This document shows, piece after piece, positions 42,785-51,700 of a DNA stretch of 64,000 bases. Positions within the stretch are counted from its first letter, which is position 1. The number at the start of each line of letters is the position of its first letter. The notes below the pieces were generated by a model. It ran no database searches, was not told the DNA's origin, and was given only the letters and a program-made list of their open reading frames with translations. The translations under genes were made by a program, and so were the position numbers. Location of the stretch: NCBI RefSeq assembly GCF_009731355.2, contig NZ_AP022810.1, positions 1,330,001 through 1,394,000 of the forward strand, read 5' to 3'. The DNA comes from Desulfuromonas sp. AOP6. Lineage in GTDB: Bacteria > Desulfobacterota > Desulfuromonadia > Desulfuromonadales > SZUA-540.

Positions 42785-43666
42785 ATGCCCAATACCGGAA
42801 GGGAATACATCCTGTTCACCGTCGATGTCGAAGACTGGTTTCAGGTGGAAAATTTCAAGGGGGCCATCCCCTCGACCTGTTGGCCCGACTGCGAGCTGCG
42901 TGTTGAGCGAAACACCCACCAGTTGCTTGATCTGCTTGATGCTCTTGATGCCGGCCACGATTCGACGGTGCGTGCCACCTTTTTTGTCTTGGGATGGATT
43001 GCCGAGCGCCTTCCTGCCCTGGTTCGCGAGATTCAACAGAGGGGGCATGAAGTCGCCTCCCATGGTTACGGACATGCGCTGTGTCATGGACAGGAAAAAT
43101 GTGATCTGGCCGAAGACCTCTGCATGAGCAAGAAGATACTGGAAGATATTATCGGTACACCGGTCTTCGGCTACCGGGCTCCGAGTTTTTCTATCAGCCC
43201 CCAGGTTCTTGAGACCATACGGGAATGCGGCTATCTCTACGATTCGAGCTTCAATTCTTTTCAGTTCAACAGTCGCTACGGGCATATCCCACTGACGCAC
43301 AGCTCCCGAGAAGGACTGGCATACCGCATGACCGACGATTTTTACGAGATTCCTATCAGCAACCTTGAGCTGTGGGGACGTCAGATTCCCCTCGGTGGGG
43401 GCGGTTATTTCCGGCTGGTGCCTTTTCCCCTGTTTCATCTCGGCATCCGCTCTCTTCTGCAACGGGATAAGGGGTATATGTTCTATCTGCACCCCTGGGA
43501 ACTCGATCCGGGACAGCCACGGGTGAAGGATGTCTCTGCCCTGTTTCGTTTCCGCCATTATGTCAACCTGAGCAGGACGAAGGCCAAGGTGCAGGCCTTT
43601 TTAAATACATGCAAAAGCCAGCAGTTTGTTACCTGCAGTGAATATCTCGGGCGTCATGACTGTTAA
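42785..43666 (+). CDS. Polysaccharide deacetylase family protein (XrtA locus)
   Basis: A 293-residue NodB-type carbohydrate esterase, expected to remove acetyl groups from the nascent or exported polymer. Catalytic motifs are DVEDWFQ at the N-terminus, SHGYGH (metal histidines), GYRAPSFS and YLHPWELD. There is no signal peptide, as is usual in the PEP-CTERM-associated subfamily. It starts eight bases after the ATPase gene. Confidence 0.93.
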   Translation: MPNTGREYILFTVDVEDWFQVENFKGAIPSTCWPDCELRVERNTHQLLDLLDALDAGHDSTVRATFFVLGWIAERLPALVREIQQRGHEVASHGYGHALCHGQEKCDLAEDLCMSKKILEDIIGTPVFGYRAPSFSISPQVLETIRECGYLYDSSFNSFQFNSRYGHIPLTHSSREGLAYRMTDDFYEIPISNLELWGRQIPLGGGGYFRLVPFPLFHLGIRSLLQRDKGYMFYLHPWELDPGQPRVKDVSALFRFRHYVNLSRTKAKVQAFLNTCKSQQFVTCSEYLGRHDC

Positions 43667-43740
43667 CAGTTCAATCCTGCGTTTCGCATGACATGGCCGC
43701 TGTCTTCTATTTTCAGGCTAAAGCGAGGGAGTGAAAGGGT

Positions 43741-44793
43741 ATGCGTATTTTAATTACAGGCAATATGGGCTATGTCGGACCAGCCGTGGTAGGTCATTTG
43801 CGCAGGGTTTTCCCCTCTGCCTGTTTGCTTGGCGTGGATTTGGGCTTTTTCGCCAACTGCACTATGGGGTGCGATCTTTTGCCCGAATGTCGATTGGATC
43901 GCCAGATCTTTGCCGACGTCCGTTCTTTGCCTTCAGAGCTACTTCAAAGCGTGGATACAATCGTTCATTTGGCCGCGATTTCCAATGACCCGATGAGCAA
44001 CAAGTTTGAGGACGTTACATATGCCATAAACCATCAGGCCAGCGTCGCCCTTGCCAGACAAGCGAAGGCGATGGGGGTGAAAAGGTTCATTTTCGCTTCA
44101 AGTTGTAGCATGTATGGAGCCGGGCACGATAACCCGCGCAAGGAAAGTGACGCTTTAAACCCTCTGACGCCTTATGCGCGCTCGAAGGTCATGACGGAGC
44201 GGGATTTAGAGCCACTGGCCGACGAGGATTTCATCGTGACCAGTTTGCGGTTTTCCACGGCCTGCGGAATGAGCGACCGTCTACGGCTGGATCTGGTTCT
44301 CAACGATTTTGTTGCCTGTGCCGTCACCAGCAAAAAAATCAGTATTCTCAGCGACGGCACACCCTGGCGTCCCCTGATCAATACCAAGGACATGGCTCGG
44401 GCCATCGAGTGGGCCGTGACCAGACCCTCGACTCTGGGCGGACCCTTCCTCGCCGTCAACGTGGGTAGCGAGGATCGGAATTACCAGGTTCGGGAGGTCG
44501 CTGACCTGGTGGCCAATCTAATCCCGGGCGTAAGTGTTGAGGTCAACCCGGCCGCGCCTCCTGACAAACGATCCTATCGGGTCAACTTCGATCTCTTCAG
44601 GCAACTCGCTCCTGAACATCAGCCAGTCTACACCCTGGCCGATTCCATCCAGGAAGTGCAGCAATCACTTCAGTCTTGCAGGTTCAATGATCTGGATTTT
44701 CGCAGTTCACGCATGATGCGCCTCAACCACCTCAACTATTTGTTGGAAAAAGGGTACCTGAACGAAGATCTGCGCTGGGTGGCTTATGCCTGA
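43741..44793 (+). CDS. NAD-dependent epimerase/dehydratase (nucleotide-sugar SDR)
   Basis: A 350-residue extended short-chain dehydrogenase. The NAD site is GNMGYVG at residues 7-13, the catalytic YARSK follows with SSCSMYG upstream. Its neighbours, zinc-finger C-methyltransferase-like proteins and a cytidylyltransferase, suggest it works on a nucleotide-activated deoxy- or branched-chain sugar, but whether it is an epimerase, reductase or dehydratase cannot be read. It overlaps the next gene by eight bases. Confidence 0.88.
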   Translation: MRILITGNMGYVGPAVVGHLRRVFPSACLLGVDLGFFANCTMGCDLLPECRLDRQIFADVRSLPSELLQSVDTIVHLAAISNDPMSNKFEDVTYAINHQASVALARQAKAMGVKRFIFASSCSMYGAGHDNPRKESDALNPLTPYARSKVMTERDLEPLADEDFIVTSLRFSTACGMSDRLRLDLVLNDFVACAVTSKKISILSDGTPWRPLINTKDMARAIEWAVTRPSTLGGPFLAVNVGSEDRNYQVREVADLVANLIPGVSVEVNPAAPPDKRSYRVNFDLFRQLAPEHQPVYTLADSIQEVQQSLQSCRFNDLDFRSSRMMRLNHLNYLLEKGYLNEDLRWVAYA

Positions 44794-45988
44794 GAACCAG
44801 AAAACAAAGACAGTCGATCCACCCTGTCCCCTGTGCCAAGGCACGGCTAGCCGGGTATTTTTCAACCTGGAACAACAACCCATGCTGATCGGCGTCCTTT
44901 GGGAGAATCGCGAGGAGGCGTTGGCCTGCCCAAAAGGGGATTTGAAGTTGGCTTTCTGTCCCGATTGCGGCTTCATCTGCAATAACCGTTTTGAACCGGA
45001 TCGTTTGCAATATAGCCAGGCTTATGACAATTCGCTGCACTTCTCCCCTGTTTACCAGGAGTATGCTGAAGCAACAGTCCTGAACCTGGTGGAGCGTTAC
45101 GGAATCCGCAATAAAACCGTGATCGAAATCGGTTGTGGAAAAGGGGATTTTCTGATGCTGCTCTGTCGACTTGGGCAAAACCGTGGGATCGGATTTGATC
45201 AGAGCTACGAGGAGCGCACCCTGCCAGCGGAGATTCACAGTCAAATCAGTTTTGTAAAGGATTTCTATGGCCCCGACTATGCCAGCTATCAGGCTGACCT
45301 GATATGCAGTCGCTATGTACTCGAACATATCCCCAACCCCCTGGGGTTCTTGGGAATGCTGCGGCAGATTATTGCCGATCCTGGTCAAACGCTGCTTTAT
45401 TGCGAGGTTCCCAACGTAGGTCTGATTCTGAACCAGCATTCGGTGTGGGACATCATCTATGAACATTATGCCTATTTCAGCCTCGGATCTTTGGCGAGAT
45501 TGTTCGAGCAGGCCGGCTTTCAGGTGATTCAGGGAAGGGAATCTTTTTCGGGCCAATTTGCCAGCCTTGAAGCCCGAGTGGGGCAGGGGCAACCCCGCTG
45601 GAATTTCGATCATGCAAGCGAAATCGCAGAGCTTGCCAGTGCTGTGGACAGCTTTGAGAACCATTTCAAAAGCATGGTCGCTCGCTGGCGAGAGGTTTTG
45701 CAGGCGGCTGCATCCAATAACCAACGGGTTGTCCTTTGGGGGGGGGGTGCAAAAGGCGTCAGTTTTCTGAATATGTTGGGCGTTGGGTCAGAAATTGACT
45801 ACGTGGTCGATATCAACCCCGGCAAGCAGGGGCGCTATATCGCCGGCACGGGCCAGCAGATTGCCTCGCCTCAATTTCTCAAAAAATATGCACCGCAGAC
45901 CGTTATTGTCCTTAATCCGGCCTACAGGGGCGAAATTCAGGCCATGTTAGTCGACCTGGGTCTAACTCCCGAGGTTCTCTGTGTTTAA
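44786..45988 (+). CDS. SAM-dependent methyltransferase with N-terminal zinc site (sugar C-methyltransferase-like)
   Basis: A 400-residue protein with the three-part layout of sugar C-methyltransferases: an N-terminal zinc site (CPLC and CPDC), a SAM-binding core (IEIGCGKGDFL, near 113-123) and a C-terminal partner domain (VDINPGKQGRYI). Sugar methylation is inferred from context. It is paralogous to the gene at 53963. A run of ten G residues (45738-45747) encodes the WGGGA loop of the C-terminal domain and may be prone to slippage. Confidence 0.85.
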   Translation: MPENQKTKTVDPPCPLCQGTASRVFFNLEQQPMLIGVLWENREEALACPKGDLKLAFCPDCGFICNNRFEPDRLQYSQAYDNSLHFSPVYQEYAEATVLNLVERYGIRNKTVIEIGCGKGDFLMLLCRLGQNRGIGFDQSYEERTLPAEIHSQISFVKDFYGPDYASYQADLICSRYVLEHIPNPLGFLGMLRQIIADPGQTLLYCEVPNVGLILNQHSVWDIIYEHYAYFSLGSLARLFEQAGFQVIQGRESFSGQFASLEARVGQGQPRWNFDHASEIAELASAVDSFENHFKSMVARWREVLQAAASNNQRVVLWGGGAKGVSFLNMLGVGSEIDYVVDINPGKQGRYIAGTGQQIASPQFLKKYAPQTVIVLNPAYRGEIQAMLVDLGLTPEVLCV

Positions 45989-46018
45989 CCGCTGCCAGGC
46001 GGACCATAAGGAGATGTC

Positions 46019-47257
46019 ATGTTGAACGCAGCCACTCATTGCAGGTTTTGCCAGGAACCCCTCGAACACACCTTCGTCGATCTGGGGATGTCGCCTCTGT
46101 GCGAAAGCTACATTGCCCCCGAACAGCGCAACAGAATGGAGCCTTTTTATCCGCTGCACGTGTACGTCTGTTCAAACTGTTTTCTGGTGCAGCTCGAACA
46201 ATATGTCAGCGCCGAGGATATTTTTACTGAATACGCCTACTTCTCCTCCTACGCGACGGATTGGCTCAAACACGCCGAAGCCTATGTCGAGATGGTCCTT
46301 CAGCGTTTTGCGCTGGGATCTTCCTCGCAAGTGGTCGAAGTGGCCAGCAACGACGGCTATCTTCTGCAATATTTCCTGCCTCATGGGGTGCCGGTTCTTG
46401 GTGTCGAACCGGCCAGAAATGTTGCGGCGGTCGCTCTTGAAAAAGGGATTCCCACCCGCACCCTGTTTTTTGGTGAGGCAACCGCCCGCGATCTGGCGGC
46501 CGAAGGCCAAAAAGCCGACCTGCTGATAGGGAACAACGTGCTGGCCCAGGTGCCGGACCTCAATGACTTTGTCCGTGGGCTCAAAACGCTTTTAAAACCC
46601 GGCGGGGTAATAACACTTGAGTTTCCCCATCTGGTGAGGTTGATCGAGGAGAGTCAGTTCGACACCATCTACCATGAACACTTTTCCTATTTTTCCCTGA
46701 TAACCGTCGAAAAAATCCTGGCAGCCCACGGTCTGACCCTCTTCGACGTCGAGGAACTCACTACCCATGGCGGGTCCTTGCGCATCTTTGCCCGTCACGC
46801 CGAAGACCACAGTCGGCCGGTTTCCCAGGCTGTTGATGACCTGCGTAAGCGTGAAACTGATTTTGGCATCCCGCAGATAGCCACCTATCAGGCTTTTTCC
46901 GAAAAGGTGAAGGAAACCAAGCGAAAGCTCCTGGATTTTCTCATTACAGCCAAACGTGACGGAAAAGTCGTAGTAGGTTACGGGGCGCCGGGCAAAGGCA
47001 ACACGCTGCTCAATTACTGCGGCATCCGTACCGATTTTCTGGATTATACAGTGGATCGTAACCCGTACAAACAGGGGAAGTTTCTGCCGGGAACGCACAT
47101 CCCTATTTTTACTCCCGAAAAAATATGGGAAACCAAGCCAGATTACGTGCTGATTCTCCCCTGGAATTTCAAGGATGAGATTGTGCAGCAAATGGCAGGC
47201 ATTAGAAGCTGGGGCGGACGTTTTGTCATACCCATTCCCGAGGCGACTTTAATCTGA
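46019..47257 (+). CDS. NovU/TylC3-type sugar C-methyltransferase
   Basis: A 412-residue protein of the group that adds a methyl carbon to C3 of 4-keto-deoxysugars. The N-terminal zinc domain has CRFC and CSNC with the typical DLGMSPLCESY; the SAM site is VEVASNDGYLL; the C-terminal domain contains GYGAPGKGNTLLNYCGI and TVDRNPYKQGKFLPG. This match is much closer to the characterised group than its two neighbours in the locus. It implies that the polymer, or another surface glycan, carries a branched sugar. Confidence 0.9.
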   Translation: MLNAATHCRFCQEPLEHTFVDLGMSPLCESYIAPEQRNRMEPFYPLHVYVCSNCFLVQLEQYVSAEDIFTEYAYFSSYATDWLKHAEAYVEMVLQRFALGSSSQVVEVASNDGYLLQYFLPHGVPVLGVEPARNVAAVALEKGIPTRTLFFGEATARDLAAEGQKADLLIGNNVLAQVPDLNDFVRGLKTLLKPGGVITLEFPHLVRLIEESQFDTIYHEHFSYFSLITVEKILAAHGLTLFDVEELTTHGGSLRIFARHAEDHSRPVSQAVDDLRKRETDFGIPQIATYQAFSEKVKETKRKLLDFLITAKRDGKVVVGYGAPGKGNTLLNYCGIRTDFLDYTVDRNPYKQGKFLPGTHIPIFTPEKIWETKPDYVLILPWNFKDEIVQQMAGIRSWGGRFVIPIPEATLI

Positions 47258-47290
47258 TCCGGGAAAAATGAGCCAACAGGAGAGACTCTC

Positions 47291-48085
47291 ATGAAGGTGG
47301 TTTTGTTCTGCGGGGGGTTGGGGACTCGGCTAAGGGACTATTCGGAAGCGATTCCCAAGCCGTTGGTTCCCATAGGGTACAGGCCGATCATCTGGCACCT
47401 GATGAAATATTACGCCCATTTCGGGCATCGGGACTTCATTCTTTGTCTCGGACACGGTGCTGACGCCATCAAAAACTATTTTCTTAACTATAACGAAGCC
47501 ATTTCAAACGATTTTGTGCTGAGCGAAGGGTGCAAGACCGTTGAACTGTTTAACAGCGACCTGCGTGACTGGCGCATTACCTTTGTCGATACCGGCTTGC
47601 ATTCTAATATCGGCCAGCGCCTGAAAGCAGTGGAAAAACACCTCGCGGGCGAAGAGATGTTCTTTGCCAATTACAGCGATGGACTGACCGACGTCCATCT
47701 TCCCGACTTCATTGAACATTTTATTCAGAACGACAAAATCGGCTCCTTCCTTTCCGTACTGCCAACCTACAGTTTTCACTTGGTCAATCTGGGCAGCGAT
47801 CAGACCGTGGAGCGTATTTATTCGATTCGTGACAGTGGCTTTATGATGAACGGAGGGTTCTTCATTTTTAAACAGGATATTTTCCGTTATCTCCATGAGG
47901 GAGAGGAGCTTGTGCTTGAGCCTTTCGAGCGATTGATCCAGGAAAAGCAGCTGATTTCTTATGTCCACAGAGGGTTTTGGGCCTGCATGGATACCTTCAA
48001 GGAAAAACAGAATCTGGATGAAATATATGCCAGAGGGGAGGCACCCTGGCAGGTGTGGTGCAATGGTGGGAGTCGTGGCTGTTAA
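47291..48085 (+). CDS. rfbF: Glucose-1-phosphate cytidylyltransferase-like nucleotidyltransferase
   Basis: A sugar-1-phosphate nucleotidyltransferase of 264 residues: GGLGTRLRDYSEAIPKPLVPIG at the N-terminus contains the nucleotide and metal loop, and the ending RGEAPWQVW closely follows RfbF. RfbF makes CDP-glucose from CTP and glucose 1-phosphate, the entry to CDP-3,6-dideoxy and branched sugars. A CDP-glucose 4,6-dehydratase (RfbG) is not clearly present in the window; the epimerase at 43741 may take part, or RfbG may lie elsewhere. Confidence 0.85.
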   Translation: MKVVLFCGGLGTRLRDYSEAIPKPLVPIGYRPIIWHLMKYYAHFGHRDFILCLGHGADAIKNYFLNYNEAISNDFVLSEGCKTVELFNSDLRDWRITFVDTGLHSNIGQRLKAVEKHLAGEEMFFANYSDGLTDVHLPDFIEHFIQNDKIGSFLSVLPTYSFHLVNLGSDQTVERIYSIRDSGFMMNGGFFIFKQDIFRYLHEGEELVLEPFERLIQEKQLISYVHRGFWACMDTFKEKQNLDEIYARGEAPWQVWCNGGSRGC

Positions 48086-48108
48086 GCGCTGAAACCTCAG
48101 GTAGGGAT

Positions 48109-48762
48109 ATGCTCACTGTAACGTTGAATAAAAAAGAAAACGAGCCGCTGAAAATACTGTGTCTCGGAGCCCACTGCGATGATATCGAAATCGGCTGCGG
48201 TGGAACACTGCTGCGAATGCTTCAGGAACATAGCGGCTGTCAGGTCTACTGGCTGGTGTTCAGTGGTAGCGCTGAGAGGGCTGTCGAGGGCCGTGAAAGT
48301 GCCCGTCGCTTTCTGCGGAAGGCAGCTTCCAGTCACATTGAGATCAAAGATTTCAGGGACGGTTTCTTCCCTTATGTCGGCGACCGGATCAAGGAGTGTT
48401 TCGAATACCTGAAACAGGAGTTTTCGCCCGATATTATTTTCACGCACAGTCGACGGGATTTACACCAGGATCATCGAAGTATTGCGGAGCTTACCTGGAA
48501 CACCTTTCGGAACCACCTCATTCTTGAATATGAAATTCCCAAATATGACGCTGACCTGGGGGCGCCAAATGTTTTTGTTCCGCTGGACGACGCTGTTTGT
48601 CAGCAAAAGATAGAGTTTCTACTGGAATCTTTTCCTTCACAGAGAAATCGCTCCTGGTTTGAGGAAAAGACCTTCTGGTCCCTATTGCGGTTGCGCGGTC
48701 TTGAATCCAATGCCCCCTCCTGTTACGCGGAAGGGTTCTACGGTCGCAAGGTGATTCTTTAG
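48109..48762 (+). CDS. PIG-L family deacetylase
   Basis: A 217-residue zinc-dependent N-deacetylase-like protein. The family motif appears as GAHCDDIEIGCGGTL (metal ligands H, D, D) and the third ligand as DLHQDH. PIG-L enzymes act on N-acetylglucosaminyl or related amide substrates, often in glycan synthesis. No signal peptide, so a nucleotide-sugar or lipid-linked precursor is likely. ATG 48109 follows AGGTAGGGA; the frame is open from 48055 inside the previous gene. Confidence 0.88.
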   Translation: MLTVTLNKKENEPLKILCLGAHCDDIEIGCGGTLLRMLQEHSGCQVYWLVFSGSAERAVEGRESARRFLRKAASSHIEIKDFRDGFFPYVGDRIKECFEYLKQEFSPDIIFTHSRRDLHQDHRSIAELTWNTFRNHLILEYEIPKYDADLGAPNVFVPLDDAVCQQKIEFLLESFPSQRNRSWFEEKTFWSLLRLRGLESNAPSCYAEGFYGRKVIL

Positions 48763-48788
48763 CAAGTGCTTCAGAAAGAGGTGCGTAT

Positions 48789-51700
48789 ATGAAAAAGAGA
48801 CACGTGACTCAATTGGGACAAAGATTTGCTGTCACCCTGTCGGCATTTTGGCGGCGCCCGGTGTTTCTGCTTATCCTCTTTCTGGTTTTGGTTCAGTCCG
48901 CGCCAGCCTGGTCCTTGGTTTCCGACGACTTTAACGCCAGTTCCCTCAATGGCAATTTATGGCAACTTGTCGACCCGATAGGAGATGCGACTGTCAGTCT
49001 GAGCGGGGCCGGCACAACCGATGCGCGATTGCAGTTCAGTGTCCCGGCCGGCCTGTCCCACGATGCCTGGACCGCCAACAGCGCTCCTCATTTGCTGCAG
49101 ACCGTCGCCAATACCGATTTTGTCATCGAGGTCAAATTCGACTCTCCGGTAGCGAAAAAATATCAGGGGCAAGGGGTGTTGGTAAAGCAGGATACGAATA
49201 GCTGGTTGCGGTTTGATTTTTACAGCAATGGTTCGGGAACACGTATTTTTGCTGCAGCCAAAACAATTTCGGGCATGAGTGTCAAAGTCGACAAGGCCAT
49301 AACTTCTGGGGCCCCCCTTTACATGCGGGTAGCCCGCAATCTCAATACCTGGACACAATCCTATTCCTACGATGGCATCAATTGGACCACGGCCATCACC
49401 TTCAGCCACACCTTGACTGTGGCTGCGGTTGGGCCTTTTGTTGGCAATTTTGCGACCTCTGGCGATGCCCCTGCCCATACGGCCCTGGTGGACTATGTTT
49501 TCAACGTCGCCAGCCCGATTGTACCTGAAGATGGTGGTGCTGAACCGACATTGTACTTCCTCGACGTTATGGTTATCGGTGGTGGCCAGGTGAGTCTCGA
49601 TCCTCCCGACGGCAACTATGCTTCCGGTACTCAGGTGGAACTTATGGCCAGTGCCGATGCCGGCTGGTATTTCAGCGGATGGAGCGGGGATCTCACCGGT
49701 TTGGTGAATCCGGCTTCCCTGGTCATGGATAATAATCTCTTCGTTCAGGCCAACTTCCTCGCGGATACTTCGCCGCCGATTATCGGACCTGTCAGTGTCG
49801 TTGCAGGAAGCAATAACGCTGTGCTGTCCTGGGAGACAAGTGAACCCACAACCTGCCGGATTGACTACGGCCATACAGCCGATTACGGCCTGACTCAGGA
49901 TTTGGCCCAGTCTGATACGACCCATCAGCTTACTCTTAGCGGGCTCAGCTCTTCCAGTACTTATCATTACAAGGTAACCGCCGTTGACGGGGCCGGTCTT
50001 TCGGCCAACAGCGGTGACCAGGTTTTTACTACCAGTGAAATCGTCGAAGACCCATTGGGACTGGTCTCAGATGATTTCAGCCAACCGCTTCTTAACGCCC
50101 TTTGGCGTCTGTACGATCCCTTGGGGGACGCCACTGTGGCTCTGGTCGGCAGTGGCAGCGCCGATGCCCGGCTTAGCTTTTCCGTGCCAGCGGGCCCCAG
50201 CCATGATCCCTGGGTGGTGGATACTGCGCCACGCCTGCTTCAGGACGTCAATAATACCGATTTCATAGTCGAACTTAAATTTGACTCGCCGGTGACCAGT
50301 AAGTATCAGGGCCAGGGTCTCATGGTTCAACAGGATGACAACACTTGGCTGCGCTTTGATTTCTTTAGTGATGGCAGCAAAACCTTGATTTTTGCCGCCA
50401 GCAAGACCAATGGGAAGATGAGTACCAAGATTAACAAGGGCATTACGCTGACCGACGCCCCCATGTATTTGCGGGTGACACGCAGTGGCGATCTGTGGAC
50501 GGAAGACTATTCGCAGGATGGCATCAATTGGGTAACGGCCGGCAGTTTCAGCCATAGCCTGACCGTGACCTCTATGGGGCCTTTCGCCGGCAATTTTGCG
50601 ACATCTGGCGATGCGCCGGCGCATACGGCCCTGGTCGACTATGTTTTCAGCGCCGCCAGCCCGATTGTGCCTGAAGACGGTGATGCCGAACCGACATTGT
50701 ATCCCCTTGACATTAAAGTTGTCGGCGGTGGACAGGTGAGTCTGAATCCGCCAGACGGCAGCTATGTTTCTGGCACCCAGGTGGAACTTACGGCTAGTGC
50801 CGATTCCGGCTGGTATTTTTACGGCTGGGGCGGCGCCCTTACAGGTAATGCCAACCCGACGACCCTGGTCATGGATGGCGCCAAAGCAGTTGATGCCATT
50901 TTTCAAGCGCAGACGCAGCCACCCCAGATAAGCGCCATTGAGGTCAACCCGGGTGAGACCGAGGCGACGATCAGCTGGGTGACCGATTCCCCTGCCAGCA
51001 GCACCCTCGAGTACGGCGAAACAAGCGAACTCGGTGCCAGCGTCAGCGATCTATCCCTGGTCACCAACCATAGTCTGCACCTAACCGGCCTGACAAGCGG
51101 GATGCAATACTTCTATCGAGTGATCTCGGCCAATATGGCCGGTGAAACGCAGTCCAGTGTCCAGACATTCACCACTTTGCTGCCGGGAGCAGACCCGTCT
51201 GGAATCATTTCCGATGACTTCAATCAGCCGAACCTCAACCCGTCCCTCTGGATCCTTGTCGATCCTCTCCAGGATGCCACCGTGGCTATCGAAGGTTCTG
51301 GAAGCGGAAGTGCTCAACTGTTGTTTTCCATACCAGCCGGCGCGTCTCACGATCCTTGGACCGTCAATACAGCCCCGCGTCTGCTGCAAACGGCCAACGA
51401 CACCGATTTCGAACTGGAAGCGAAGTTTGAAAGCCAGCCCCAACTACGTTACCAGGGGCAGGGACTGTTTATCGAACAGGACACCGACAACTGGCTGAGA
51501 TTCGATATTTACCACGACGGCACCGCCACCCGCATCTTCGCCGCCAGTTGCTCAGCTGGGACCATGAGCACTCGCATCAACAAGGTTATAGCAGCCGGGT
51601 CTCCTCTGTACCTGCGAGTGACCCGAGCCGGTTCACAGTGGACGGAATCTTATTCCTACGACGGCATCACCTGGCTGACGGCGGGAAGTTTCAGCCACGT

